From contig DATGIL010000102.1 of the NCBI GenBank assembly GCA_035295745.1, positions 124,001 to 188,000 on the forward strand: DNA of 64,000 nt, read 5' to 3'. Positions 46,830 through 56,224 of the stretch are shown here, piece after piece. Below the pieces are notes generated by a model. That model had not been told where the DNA came from and did no database searches. It worked only from the letters and a program-made list of their open reading frames with translations. Numbering within the stretch: the stretch's first letter is position 1; each line of letters opens with the position of its first letter. This DNA comes from JAIQFL01 sp035295745 (lineage in GTDB: Bacteria; Acidobacteriota; Terriglobia; Bryobacterales; Bryobacteraceae). The position numbers were made by a program, and so were the translations under genes.

Positions 46830-49139
46830 TTACACGATCCCCCATTTTCGCCTGAGCCACCACTCCGAAAATCGCAATAGCACCAGAACCAGGAAGACCA
46901 GCGGCAGATTCCACAGATCTTTGGTTTCGCGCACGGTCACGCCGGCTTCGGAAAACGGAATGGCACCCGCGAGTTTGCCCAGATCGCCCGGCTTCCAATA
47001 CTGCCCGCCTGTCTGCGCCGCGAGGTGTTCAAGTAATTCGCGATTCTGCTCCACGTGGAAATTCTCGGCCACTCCGTCCATCCGCTGGAAGGTCAGCACG
47101 TCGCGTCCCAGCTCTTTCACCGCGCCGTTCTCCGAGCGCTGCGCCGTGACTTCCGTCAAATAGGCGCCAGTCCGGGGCGCCGACCACGACGCCTGAAATT
47201 GTCCCGGACTATCCGCCACCGGAGTCATTTCGACCAGCGCGCTCACGCCGCTCGGACCCAGAATGTGCGCCTCCACCTTGGCGTCCGAAGCGGGGTTGTA
47301 CTGCTGGTCGCGGACCTCTGCGGTGATCGTGATCGCGCCGTGGTCGAAGAGCATCTGCGCGGGAACCGAAGCCGCAACATGTCCGGGAGTATCCGAAACC
47401 AGCCAGCGCAGAAGCTGCTGCCAGAACAGATCGTGAGCCGTGTCACCCAAAGGCGAGCTCATCTGCCAGCGCCAACTGCCTCCAGTCGCCATGATGGCCG
47501 AACGGCCATGGCCGAAGTTCTCAGTGATCAGCAGCGGCAACTTTCGCCCCTCCGGTGTGATCATGTTGGCGAGCACCTGCGCTCCCGGCTTGGGAGTGCC
47601 CGGGTCCTGGTAATCCATGAGGTACGGCAGCTTCTTCCACTTGGCGGCGTTCTCCACGGGATCGTCCACCACGCGCGTAATGATGTTGTCCAGGCCCGCC
47701 GGCGCCAACTCCGCAGTGGTATGCGTCACACCGTTCTTCGGATCGGCCTCCCGATGAAACGTCCCGATGTTGGTCGGTAGGATCGTCGGCATCAGATCGG
47801 TGATATTGGACGCGTTCCAGGCTCCGTCCGCCAGCGCAAACTGGCCGCCCAGCAGCAATAGCCCGCCGCCCCTCCGGTCGACAAATTCGCGAATCAGTTC
47901 CTGTTGGTTGGGGTTGAAATAGCCCGCTTCCACCGACCCGATGATCAATCCCTGGTACCCAAACAGGTCCTCGCCGCGCGAAGGAAACCCGTTCGCCAGT
48001 TCACTGGGATTCGCGATTCCCTGGCGGTAAAACTTGTTCTCCGTCGTGCGCACGATGGAGGCGATCTGCACCAGGCGATCGTCTTCTTCCGCCTGGCGGA
48101 TGAACTTGTAAGCCCATCGTGGCTCGCCCTCTACATAAAGGATGCGTCGCGGATCGGAACTTACGTTCACCACGCGCGTCAGAGCGTTGTTGGCGGTGTT
48201 CTGTTCGCCCGGGAGCGCCGCTGCAGAGATTTCAAGCTGTTTCGCGCCCGCGCTGCCGATGTTGAACATCAGGATCTCGGTCTGCAGATTGCCGTCCGGC
48301 CCCAAGGGGATGCTGCGCGCCGCCAGCACTTTGACCTGCCCGCCGCTCACGTCGCGCACCGTCAGATTGATCTTTGTCCCCGCGTAGCCCCGCTGATGAA
48401 ACGTGACTTTCGCGGCGAGACGGGAATCGGCTAGCGCGCGCGGCGCCACCACCACGTCATCCAACTCCACGTCGTGTTCCGCGCGCTCGCGTCCGAAGCC
48501 TACGGTATGCACCGGAATGTGCCGGGCTCGCAGAGTGTTGATCGCGTCTGTGCTGATGCCGCCGGAGTTGTCGCCTCCATCGCTGAGCAGCACCACGGCC
48601 CCGATCGGAAGGTCGGATGTCTCGTCGCTCAACTGCTTGAGGCTGTCGCCGAGGCGCGTCGAAGGTGCCCCCGCCTTGAGCTTGTCCAGGCTATCGATCC
48701 GTGCGGCCGATTCGTCCACGCGGTAAAGTCGCGTCTGGAAAGAGCGGTTCAGACTCGTCAGTACGCCATTCTGGAGTACTTGCACCGCCTGCGCCTGGCG
48801 CGTGGTTCCGTTTTCCGGAATCGACATGCTGCGCGAGTCATCCACCAACACGGCGATGATGTTCTGTTGCGGCTTCAACTCGGCCACGGTGATCGCCGGC
48901 TGCCACAGCAGCACCAGGATCAGCGCGGCTAGCAGCGTCTGCAGGCTCCAGATCACCCACACCCGCCAACTCCGCATGGTAGGCGCGGCTTGCGATAGGC
49001 GCGACCGGATCAGGCCCGCCAGCGCAACCGCCACCGCGATGACCAGCAGCACGAGGATCCACTTGGGCCACGCCCCCAACAGGGCGAATTGGCCGCGTGC
49101 ATAAGCCGAACGCGGGTACTTAAGAAAGAACTCGAACAT
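46830..49139 (-). CDS. Large membrane protein with VWA and glutamine-amidotransferase-like folds
   Basis: 769 residues. Two N-terminal membrane helices (WILVLLVIAVAVALAGLI, VIWSLQTLLAALILVLLWQP) and one at the C-terminus (LPLVFLVLVLLRFSEWWLRR). A VWA-like region has AVLVDDSRSMSIPE (DDSRS) and VVLLSDGGDNSGGI. A GATase1-like central domain follows (FGYQGLIIGSVEAGYFNPNQ, RGGGLLLLGGQFALADGAWN); the nucleophile cysteine expected in true amidotransferases is not apparent, so activity is doubtful. Ig-like domains sit near residues 240 and 590. It closely resembles in layout the BatA-type protein of this operon and lies four bases upstream of the DUF58 gene. Confidence 0.75.
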   Translation of the reverse strand: MFEFFLKYPRSAYARGQFALLGAWPKWILVLLVIAVAVALAGLIRSRLSQAAPTMRSWRVWVIWSLQTLLAALILVLLWQPAITVAELKPQQNIIAVLVDDSRSMSIPENGTTRQAQAVQVLQNGVLTSLNRSFQTRLYRVDESAARIDSLDKLKAGAPSTRLGDSLKQLSDETSDLPIGAVVLLSDGGDNSGGISTDAINTLRARHIPVHTVGFGRERAEHDVELDDVVVAPRALADSRLAAKVTFHQRGYAGTKINLTVRDVSGGQVKVLAARSIPLGPDGNLQTEILMFNIGSAGAKQLEISAAALPGEQNTANNALTRVVNVSSDPRRILYVEGEPRWAYKFIRQAEEDDRLVQIASIVRTTENKFYRQGIANPSELANGFPSRGEDLFGYQGLIIGSVEAGYFNPNQQELIREFVDRRGGGLLLLGGQFALADGAWNASNITDLMPTILPTNIGTFHREADPKNGVTHTTAELAPAGLDNIITRVVDDPVENAAKWKKLPYLMDYQDPGTPKPGAQVLANMITPEGRKLPLLITENFGHGRSAIMATGGSWRWQMSSPLGDTAHDLFWQQLLRWLVSDTPGHVAASVPAQMLFDHGAITITAEVRDQQYNPASDAKVEAHILGPSGVSALVEMTPVADSPGQFQASWSAPRTGAYLTEVTAQRSENGAVKELGRDVLTFQRMDGVAENFHVEQNRELLEHLAAQTGGQYWKPGDLGKLAGAIPFSEAGVTVRETKDLWNLPLVFLVLVLLRFSEWWLRRKWGIV

Positions 49140-49190
49140 GAGTGGGTGGGCCGATCGCGAAATGCCGGGAGAGTGTGGGCTGATTCATGC

Positions 49191-49997
49191 CTAGTGGGTC
49201 ATAGCGTACGTAATGTAATTGAGGACGATGCGAAATGCCAGGCCGGAAAATTTCTCGGGATACTGCGGGCTATCCGCCCACTCCCATGCGTCGCCCAGAT
49301 GCATATTGGCGCAGATCGCGACCATGATGCGGCCGTGATCGTTGCGGATGGCGCGCCATTTCGGTACGTAGCCGTCCTTCTCATAGGTGCGGCCGGTATT
49401 GACGTAGACTTCGCTCGGGATCTGGAACTTTTCGTTGATGTCGTACAGCACGTGGTAGATCTCGTCCTCGTCGCGCAGATCCTCCACCGGCCGGTCCGGC
49501 AGCACCATTCGCATGCCCGCCATGAAATGCTCCCAGTCGTCTGTGCCGTGGAAATCGTCCACCATGAGGAAGCCGCCTTTCATCAGGTAGTCGTGCAGGC
49601 GCTTGGCCTGCTCATCGGTAAACGACCACGTATTCACTTGGACGGCGTAGATCCACGGGTAGTCGAAGATGTGATCGCTATCCAGATCGACGACATTCAA
49701 TGGCGAGGGCGAATTGATGTGAGTCAGGCGGCGCAGAGCGATGAGGCAATCGTTGTCGGCCTTCGGAAAGTCGCGCTGCCAGCCGCCGCGCATGCTGCGG
49801 AATCCGTAGCTGCCGCCGCTGGCATAGCTCGAAGTGTACTGGAGGCGGCTCCAGTAAAACTCCGAGGGAACACTGGGCCCGTACGAGTAATATTGCTGGC
49901 GACCGTATCCCTGGTAGCCGCCCCGTTGCATCGCGAAGAGCCCGAGGCAGAGAAAAAACAGGAGGAGATTGGCGGAAATGCGTCGCGCCAGCTTCAT
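49191..49997 (-). CDS. DUF4159 secreted protein
   Basis: 268 residues. Signal peptide (LARRISANLLLFFLCLGLFA). The mature protein begins with a Gly/Tyr-rich run (RGGYQGYGRQQYYSYG) and then has the DUF4159 fold: FYWSRLQYTS, DNDCLIALRRLTHIN, IFDYPWIYAVQVNTW and LHDYLMKGGFLMVDDFHG. DUF4159 proteins are encoded with MoxR/DUF58/BatA sets and share a GATase-like fold. It is the first gene of the minus-strand four-gene set, 51 bases upstream of the large VWA gene. Confidence 0.82.
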   Translation of the reverse strand: MKLARRISANLLLFFLCLGLFAMQRGGYQGYGRQQYYSYGPSVPSEFYWSRLQYTSSYASGGSYGFRSMRGGWQRDFPKADNDCLIALRRLTHINSPSPLNVVDLDSDHIFDYPWIYAVQVNTWSFTDEQAKRLHDYLMKGGFLMVDDFHGTDDWEHFMAGMRMVLPDRPVEDLRDEDEIYHVLYDINEKFQIPSEVYVNTGRTYEKDGYVPKWRAIRNDHGRIMVAICANMHLGDAWEWADSPQYPEKFSGLAFRIVLNYITYAMTH

Positions 49998-50051
49998 CGG
50001 TCAGCTCCCTCAGATATTTCTTGAAGCATAGCACGTCAAGGCGAACCCCCC

Positions 50052-50086
50052 ACGATCGGGTGAGCCGCCCGCGTAAGCAAGCGACC
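50052..50086. repeat. Palindromic repeat, locus 7 (single degenerate arm)
   Basis: GGGTGAGCCGCCCGCGTAAG followed by CAAGCGACCA, a single diverged arm between divergently oriented genes. It is the only copy in the window found in a 5'-5' gap. Confidence 0.6.
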
Positions 50087-50157
50087 AGTTGCCCCGGGAG
50101 CGGGAGGAACAATCGGTGCGGTACGATTGGTCGAACAAGCATTTTCTTGCATTTCTC

Positions 50158-51588
50158 ATGCAACGACGCGACTTTCTCAAGATTGCCGGCCTGGGTGCCG
50201 CGAGCCGTGGTCTTCTGGCCCAGCAACCCACATCCTTTCTCAAACCCGCGGGCGGCCAGGACACCGCCAAGACCGAGTTCACGCTCGAGATTGCCCCGGT
50301 CACAGTGGAATTGGCGCAGAATCGCGTCGTCAGCACGATCGGCTACAACGGCACCGTTCCCGGCCCGCTGCTGCGCATGAAAGAGGGAGTGCCGGTTACG
50401 GTGAACGTCGTCAATAAGACCGACGTCCCCGAGTTCGTGCACTTTCACGGCCTGTTAATTCCTTCCGAGGTCGATGGCGCCGAAGAGGAAGGAACGCCGC
50501 CCGTGCCTCCCCACGGCACACGCAAATATCAGTTCACGCCCACCCCCGCAGGCACGCGCTGGTATCACACCCATACCATGTCGATGGACGACTTGCATCG
50601 CGGCAGCTTCACCGGCATGTTCGGATTCCTGATCGTGGAAGGGGCGAATAATCCGGGCCGCTACGATCAGGAGCATTACCTCGCGCTGCGCGATTGGGAG
50701 CCTTACTTCACCAATACGCTGATGGATACGGACGACCTGGACCCGGTCGGAGCCCAACCCGAAAAGCCGCCGGTTCTGGATACCCGGCAGCCCGGCCTCG
50801 AAGTGACCGCCGATATCTACTCCATCAACGACAAGGCGCTCGGCGCTGGTGAGCCGATCCGGGTGAATCCGGGCGAGCGCGTGCTGTTTCATTTTCTCAA
50901 CGCCAGCGCCATCGAGAACCGCCACCTGGCGCTCCCCGGGCACAAGTTCAACGTGATCGCACTGGATGGCAACCCCGTGCCTACGCCCGCGGCAGTCGAC
51001 GTTCTGATGCTTGGCCCGGGCGAGCGCATCGATGCCTGGGTGGAGATGAACCAGCCTGGAGTTTGGATCCTTGGCGCTCCCGAAGATCCCGTCCGCGAAG
51101 GAGGCCTCGGCGTCACCATCGAGTACGCGAATAAGAAACGCACTCCACTGTGGACCGCACCGCCGAAATCGGCTTGGGACTACACCATCTTCGGCAAGGC
51201 GCCTTCCGGTCCCGCGCCCACTGAGAAGCTGGACATGGTGTTCGAAAAGGTGCCGCGCGGCGCGGGCAAATTCAATAGCTTCACGGTGAATGGCAAGCCC
51301 TATCCCCACGAACAGGAGTTCGTGTTGAAGCAGGGCACGCGGTACCGCCTGACCTTTCACAATCGCACGGACGACGCCCACCCGCTGCATCTGCATCGCC
51401 ATCAGCTCGAGATCGCCGAGATCTACGGCAAGCCCACCGCGGGCGTCATTAAGGACACCGTTGTCGTGCCGACCTACGGACGCGCCAGCGTGGACTTCAC
51501 CGCCGACCAACCGGGGCTGACGCTTTTTCACTGCCACATCCAGCAGCACATGGATTTCGGTTTCAAGGCATTGCTACGGTACGCGTGA
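50158..51588 (+). CDS. Multicopper oxidase with Phe in the axial T1 position
   Basis: 476 residues from ATG 50158, chosen because MQRRDFLKIAGLGAASRG is a Tat signal; the frame starts further upstream without purpose. Copper motifs: EFVHFHGLLIPS, RWYHTHTMSMDD, AHPLHLHRHQLEI and HCHIQQHMDFGF. Three cupredoxin domains make up the body, of laccase/CueO type. In HCH-x3-H-x4 the axial residue is Phe rather than Met, as in high-potential laccases. The enzyme should oxidise a phenol, cuprous ion or other small reductant outside the cytoplasm and reduce oxygen to water. It stands alone, 61 bases before the WD40 gene. Confidence 0.85.
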   Translation: MQRRDFLKIAGLGAASRGLLAQQPTSFLKPAGGQDTAKTEFTLEIAPVTVELAQNRVVSTIGYNGTVPGPLLRMKEGVPVTVNVVNKTDVPEFVHFHGLLIPSEVDGAEEEGTPPVPPHGTRKYQFTPTPAGTRWYHTHTMSMDDLHRGSFTGMFGFLIVEGANNPGRYDQEHYLALRDWEPYFTNTLMDTDDLDPVGAQPEKPPVLDTRQPGLEVTADIYSINDKALGAGEPIRVNPGERVLFHFLNASAIENRHLALPGHKFNVIALDGNPVPTPAAVDVLMLGPGERIDAWVEMNQPGVWILGAPEDPVREGGLGVTIEYANKKRTPLWTAPPKSAWDYTIFGKAPSGPAPTEKLDMVFEKVPRGAGKFNSFTVNGKPYPHEQEFVLKQGTRYRLTFHNRTDDAHPLHLHRHQLEIAEIYGKPTAGVIKDTVVVPTYGRASVDFTADQPGLTLFHCHIQQHMDFGFKALLRYA

Positions 51589-51648
51589 GCCGGGCGGACA
51601 GTCCCAGCCCCTACTAATATCGTCTTAACGCTGCCGCCAACTCCTTCT

Positions 51649-54600
51649 GTGGAATCAACGCGCTCAGGGAAGACTCGATTCTGGCCAATCGCGACATGGA
51701 CCGTGACTATGTCGGCGATCGCCGCGGCGGCGCTAGGCTTCGTGGTGTCGCGCCGCGCGCCCGCCGGCGTGCCGGAGATCCTCATTCCGCTGGGACATGC
51801 AGGCCAGGTCTACTCTCTGCAGTGGAGCCCGGATGGGAAGCGCCTTGCCAGCGCCGGCGCTGATGCGACCGTCAAGGTGTGGGAGCCTGCGACCGGCTCG
51901 CTGCTGCGGAGCATGGCGGGCCACAACGAGTCCGTGGTATTTGCGGGTTGGGATGCAGCCGGTAAGGAACTCGCCACCGATGGCCCAAATCGCGGAATCT
52001 CGTTGTGGCACGCGGGCACGGGCGCGCTCGACCGCGTCATCGCCAGGAACTCCGATACGATCCTGCGATTGGCCTGGAGCCCCGACCGCACGATGTTCGC
52101 CGCGATTGTCGATGCGAAAGACGGCTCTCGCAGCGACCCCTTAGCGCGCATCTGGAAGGCCGATACTGGCGAAATCATCGCCACCGTGGGCGACTACACC
52201 GATACCCTGCACGACATCGCCTGGAGTCCGGACAGTAAGACGGTGGCGGCCGGCGGCACCTCGCTCAAGCTGTACGAAGCCTCCACCGGCACCTTGGTAC
52301 GCGTGCTCCGCAAGGAAACCACCGGCATTTTCTACGACCACCTCGCTTTCAGCCCCGATGGAATCAGGCTCGCGGAGGCGGGGAGCGGAAACTTGAACCT
52401 GTGGAAGGTCGACGCCGGAAAAATCGAGTGGGAGGTCTTTCAGCGCGATCACTACTTCTCCTCGCTGGCATTTAGTCCGGATGGCAAGACGCTGGCGACG
52501 GGCGGTCAGGACATCAGGCAGTGGCAGACCGGTTCCGGCGCGCTGTTGCGTACATTTGGCGGCCAGAAGGACTGCGTGTGTGCGATGGCTTGGAGCCCCG
52601 ACGGCCAGACGATCGCGGCAAACGGAGATGGCGGCACGGTGCGTCTCTGGCGTGCGGATTCGGGCACCGTGTCGCGCGATCTGGGCACTCATCCCAATTC
52701 TGTCTATTCGCTCGCCTGGAGTCCCGACGGGCGGACCCTCGCTTCGGGTGCATACGATCACACCGTCAAGCTCTGGGATGTGAACTCGGGCGGGCTCGCC
52801 AAAACACTGGCGGGTCATGTCGGAGAAGTGTTCTCGGTGGCTTGGAGCCCCGACGGCCGAGCGATCGCTTCCGGAAGCCGCGACCGGACCGCGAAAATCT
52901 GGGACACTTCCTCGGGCGCACTCCTGCACACCCTGGCCGGGAAGGAATCCGGAGTGCCTGAGCAACTCGGATATGGGGTTCCCAACACGGTCACTCTGGC
53001 GTGGCGGCCCGATGGGCAGACCATCGCGGCAGCCGGCTTTGACGACCGCCGCGTCAAGCTTTGGCAGCCTGCGACCGGAGCGCTGCTCCGCGACCTGGAA
53101 ACGCCTACTCTCGGCATCTACTCTCTGTCCTGGAGTCCCGACGGGGCTACGCTTGCGTCGGGTGGCGGTTACATCCAGATTTGGAGTCGCGACGGCACGC
53201 TGCTCTCCGAGTTGTTCCTGAGGCAGTCCGTGCCATCGCGAATGGTTGCCTACGGTCCAGATGGAAAGACGCTGGCATCGGTAGGCTTCGACCCGCAGGC
53301 CGATCTGCTGCCGGTCTCGGGCCTGGGCGGATCGGATACGGAGGATCTGAAGCAGGGACTCGCGGGTCACGCCGTGAAGCGGCCGCCAATTCAGAAAAAG
53401 ACCTTCTCTTACCCGGCCAAAGCGCGCGCAGCAGCGTGGAGTCCCGACGGCAAGTGGTTTGCCACGGGCCACGATGACGGTATGGTGCGGCTCTGGCATG
53501 GCGATACCGGTGCGCCCGCCGCCCAATTCGCCGGCCACGCCGGGTACGTCGAGGCGCTGGCGTGGAGTCCCGATAGTCAGACACTGGCCTCGGGCGGCGA
53601 TGATGCCACCATCCGCCTCTGGCATGTGGCGAATGGAGAGTTGGAGTCGGTGACCACTCTCTTGCCCGGCAACGACTGGATCACCATGTTGCCGAAGAAC
53701 ATGCTATTCGACGCCTCTCCCGGTGGCGATGCGTATGGCGAGGTTCGTGTCGATTCCCGGACACGCTTTTCGCTGGCGTCGCCGGCTTACCGCGCGGCGC
53801 TGAAGAGGGCGGGCGTGAGGCGTCTGATGGCTGAGCCCCGGCCAGTTCTCAAGCCCGATTACGGGACCATCGCGCGCGGGATTCTGCATGAAGACCGAAA
53901 GGCGGTGTGGGGTTGGCTGTTGCTGTGCGCAGTCGGGGCAATCAGAATCGCGATCCCACGGCGGCCCCTTGGACGATGGTTGGTCTGCTCCGGATTCGTC
54001 GCGGTCAGCCTGGCGATTGCAGGTTATTGGAGTGGCACCAGGTTGCCGCCCGCGACGCCCACTCCGTCGGCGCCGCCAACTCCCGTGACGAAACGAACTC
54101 CCCCAGGCGCAGAGGAAGCGGCGCGGCCTCCCAAAATCAACCCGCGTGACGGACTTCGCTATGTCTGGATACCGGCTGGCGACTTCCAGATGGGCTGTCT
54201 GCCGGGTGACGACCATTGCCCCGGCGAGGACACTTACGGTGGGCTCCATGATGAGGGTCACGGATTCACTGTCCACATCACACGCGGATACTGGATGGGC
54301 GAGACGCCGGTGACGGTTGGCGCATTCCAGAGATTCATGAAGGCCACTGGTCTGAACATGCCGCCCGAGCCGGAACACTTTGTCAATTTCAATCCGGGGT
54401 GGGCGGACAAATTGCAGCCGATCGTGAACGTGACGTGGAACGACGCCAACGGCTTCTGCGAGTGGGCCGGAATGCGGCTGCCGACGGAAGCGGAGTGGGA
54501 GAAGGCCGCGCGCGGAGGCTCTCCCGCGCCCCGTTACGGCGACATCGACGAGATTGCGTGGCATCGCCTCAATTCCGAAGACAAGGATGGCACGCGTCGC

Positions 54601-54864
54601 GTCGGGCTCAAGAAGCCGAACGCCTTCGGCCTCTACGACATGTTGGGCAATGTACGCGAATGGACCGCCGACTGGTTCGGCGTGGACTACTATGCGACTG
54701 GCAATCGCACGGACCCGGAAGGTCCTTTTGAGGGAAGAGAACGGATCGTCCGCGGCGCTTCGTACATAAGCGATGCTGAGGTCTATGTGCGGGCATCTAC
54801 GCGCTACTCCATGCCGCCCGGAGAGAAGTTGCCGGATGTCGGCTTTCGCTGCGCCGGAAAGTGA
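51649..54864 (+). CDS. WD40 protein (14 blades) with membrane helices and FGE-like domain
   Basis: 1071 residues from a GTG (ATG 21 codons later possible). After an N-terminal helix (ATWTVTMSAIAAAALGFVVS) come fourteen WD40-like blades, each with a WSPDG-type core (LQWSPDGKRLA, LAFSPDGKTLA, VAWSPDGRAIA), enough for two seven-bladed propellers. Near 745-790 are two hydrophobic segments (WGWLLLCAVGAIRIAI, WLVCSGFVAVSLAIAGYW). The last ~250 residues are a formylglycine-generating-enzyme/SUMF1-like fold (VWIPAGDFQMG, GYWMGETPVTVGAFQRF, MRLPTEAEWEKAARG, GLYDMLGNVREWTADWFG, VGFRCAG). The usual active-site cysteine pair before the final GFRC is missing (VRASTRYSMPPGEK), so binding rather than catalysis is likely. 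Confidence 0.8.
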   Translation: MESTRSGKTRFWPIATWTVTMSAIAAAALGFVVSRRAPAGVPEILIPLGHAGQVYSLQWSPDGKRLASAGADATVKVWEPATGSLLRSMAGHNESVVFAGWDAAGKELATDGPNRGISLWHAGTGALDRVIARNSDTILRLAWSPDRTMFAAIVDAKDGSRSDPLARIWKADTGEIIATVGDYTDTLHDIAWSPDSKTVAAGGTSLKLYEASTGTLVRVLRKETTGIFYDHLAFSPDGIRLAEAGSGNLNLWKVDAGKIEWEVFQRDHYFSSLAFSPDGKTLATGGQDIRQWQTGSGALLRTFGGQKDCVCAMAWSPDGQTIAANGDGGTVRLWRADSGTVSRDLGTHPNSVYSLAWSPDGRTLASGAYDHTVKLWDVNSGGLAKTLAGHVGEVFSVAWSPDGRAIASGSRDRTAKIWDTSSGALLHTLAGKESGVPEQLGYGVPNTVTLAWRPDGQTIAAAGFDDRRVKLWQPATGALLRDLETPTLGIYSLSWSPDGATLASGGGYIQIWSRDGTLLSELFLRQSVPSRMVAYGPDGKTLASVGFDPQADLLPVSGLGGSDTEDLKQGLAGHAVKRPPIQKKTFSYPAKARAAAWSPDGKWFATGHDDGMVRLWHGDTGAPAAQFAGHAGYVEALAWSPDSQTLASGGDDATIRLWHVANGELESVTTLLPGNDWITMLPKNMLFDASPGGDAYGEVRVDSRTRFSLASPAYRAALKRAGVRRLMAEPRPVLKPDYGTIARGILHEDRKAVWGWLLLCAVGAIRIAIPRRPLGRWLVCSGFVAVSLAIAGYWSGTRLPPATPTPSAPPTPVTKRTPPGAEEAARPPKINPRDGLRYVWIPAGDFQMGCLPGDDHCPGEDTYGGLHDEGHGFTVHITRGYWMGETPVTVGAFQRFMKATGLNMPPEPEHFVNFNPGWADKLQPIVNVTWNDANGFCEWAGMRLPTEAEWEKAARGGSPAPRYGDIDEIAWHRLNSEDKDGTRRVGLKKPNAFGLYDMLGNVREWTADWFGVDYYATGNRTDPEGPFEGRERIVRGASYISDAEVYVRASTRYSMPPGEKLPDVGFRCAGK

Positions 54865-54876
54865 GGAGTCCTGCCG

Positions 54877-55770
54877 CTATTTGCCCATAATTCCCATCGA
54901 GCGCATCCATTCCTCGGCGCGCCTCGGCCAGGTGCTCACCATGTTTGCCGACGGCCTGAGACCGTATCCGTGACCGCCTGCCGGATAGAGGTGCATCTCG
55001 GCAGGCACCTTCGCATTTCGTAACGCCGCGTAGTAAAACAGGCTGGTTTCGACCCTCACGCCGTCGTCCTCAGCCTGGACGAGGAAGGTCGGCGGCGTTT
55101 GGTCGGTAATGCGCAACTCGGGCGCCACCTTGTCGCCCTCTTCCTTCACTGTCAGGTACGCCGGGTAGATCAGGAGCGTGAAATCGGGACGGCAACTGAT
55201 CGCGTCGGCGTCATCCACGGCATCGTACGTTCTGCGATCGAAGTTGGTGCTCACAGCCGCTGCCAGATGTCCTCCGGCCGAAAAGCCGAGCACCCCGATG
55301 CGCTTCGGGTCCACCCCGAGTTCACCGGTTCGCTTCCGGACCATTCCCAGAGCGCGTTGCGCGTCTTGAAGCGGGGCCGCCCATCGGGGCTGTCCCGCTC
55401 GCGCGGGCACGCGGTACTTAACCAGGATCGCGGTGACGCCAATCGAGTTGAGCCATTCGCAGATCTCGGTGCCCTCCAGGTCCATCGCGAGAATGGAATA
55501 ACCACCTCCCGGAAAGACCAGGACCGCGGCGTCCGTCTTTCTCTCTTTCGAAGGCCGGTAGATGGTCATGGTCGGAATGCTGACGTTGCCGAGACGGATG
55601 ACGCTGCGTCCGCTCACCAAGGCGCCATTTGGCCCGGATGTGTCGCGCTCCGGGGCGAGATCGCCCTTCTCGCCAGGCGGGGTCGCTGGCCAGAGCGGGA
55701 TGGCGGGATCCGCCCCATACGAGGTCGCTGCCATGCTGACGATGGCAAGACCGGTCAGGACACTGCGCAT
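54877..55770 (-). CDS. Secreted alpha/beta-hydrolase (acetylxylan-esterase-like)
   Basis: 297 residues from ATG 55770, preceded by AGGAGGG; an upstream in-frame start adds 25 residues but no signal. Signal peptide SVLTGLAIVSMAATSYGA. The sequence IPLWPATPPGEKGD and VSIPTMTIYRPSKERKTDAA leads to the oxyanion loop FPGGGYSILAMDLEG, nucleophile GFSAGGHLA, the Asp in LVQAEDDGVRV and the catalytic His in AGGHGYGLR. This matches secreted esterases acting on acetylated plant polysaccharides. It fits with the GH27 gene as part of a glycan-degrading set. A promoter (TTCACC, 16 bases, TATACT) lies upstream. Confidence 0.85.
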   Translation of the reverse strand: MRSVLTGLAIVSMAATSYGADPAIPLWPATPPGEKGDLAPERDTSGPNGALVSGRSVIRLGNVSIPTMTIYRPSKERKTDAAVLVFPGGGYSILAMDLEGTEICEWLNSIGVTAILVKYRVPARAGQPRWAAPLQDAQRALGMVRKRTGELGVDPKRIGVLGFSAGGHLAAAVSTNFDRRTYDAVDDADAISCRPDFTLLIYPAYLTVKEEGDKVAPELRITDQTPPTFLVQAEDDGVRVETSLFYYAALRNAKVPAEMHLYPAGGHGYGLRPSANMVSTWPRRAEEWMRSMGIMGK

Positions 55771-55800
55771 AAAACCCTCCTGTTTAAAGTCGAAACAACG

Positions 55801-55828
55801 AGTATAATCAGGACCAACGCGAGGTGAA
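55801..55828 (-). promoter_or_regulatory. Sigma-70-type promoter of the esterase gene
   Basis: On the minus strand TTCACC (55823-55828) and TATACT (55801-55806) are 16 bases apart, and the -10 box ends 30 bases before the ATG. Confidence 0.5.
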
Positions 55829-55949
55829 GGCAGGAAATCGGCCACTGACCAAGACCACAGATGCCACTGTCAGTTCGGCCACTCGCTAAATATGCCGTTG
55901 ACGCTGTCAAACGGAGCACTTGGTTTCAGAAGTCCGCCGGCATATCGCC

Positions 55950-56052
55950 AGATCGCTTGCTGACGCGCGGCTCGCAAGCGTAAGTATCCCGCGAACGTAT
56001 TTGGGTAGCTAACGAGCCACGACCGTAAGGGAGTGTTCTTGCCAAAAATACG
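55950..56052. repeat. Palindromic repeat, locus 8 (long composite form)
   Basis: AGATCGCTTGCTGACGCGCG, then TTTGGGTAGCTAACGAGCCA and GACCGTAAGGGAGTGTTCTT, followed by GCCAAAAATACGAGACCGTA. It matches the composite copy at 32992-33085 closely, including the shared TTGGGTAGC middle segment that is absent from simple copies. Confidence 0.85.
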
Positions 56053-56125
56053 AGACCGTATTTCCGAAACAGTGTACTTAGTGCACCGTTGCATTGATAC
56101 ACCCCCGTAATTCAGGCAACAGCGC

Positions 56126-56190
56126 GCCGTGCGATCGTGGCTCGCAACGAGCCGCGCGCGTGAGCAAGCGCTCTGGCGATACGTCGGCGA
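56126..56190. repeat. Palindromic repeat, locus 9
   Basis: A single copy in the forward orientation: GCGATCGTGGCTCGCAACGA, then GCCGCGCGCGTGAGCAAGCG and the flank CTCTGGCGATACGTCGGC, which recurs after other copies. With locus 8 and the esterase promoter it accounts for most of 55771-56224. Confidence 0.8.
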
Positions 56191-56224
56191 ACTTCTGGAA
56201 CCACGCAGTTAGTCAAGTCGAAAT

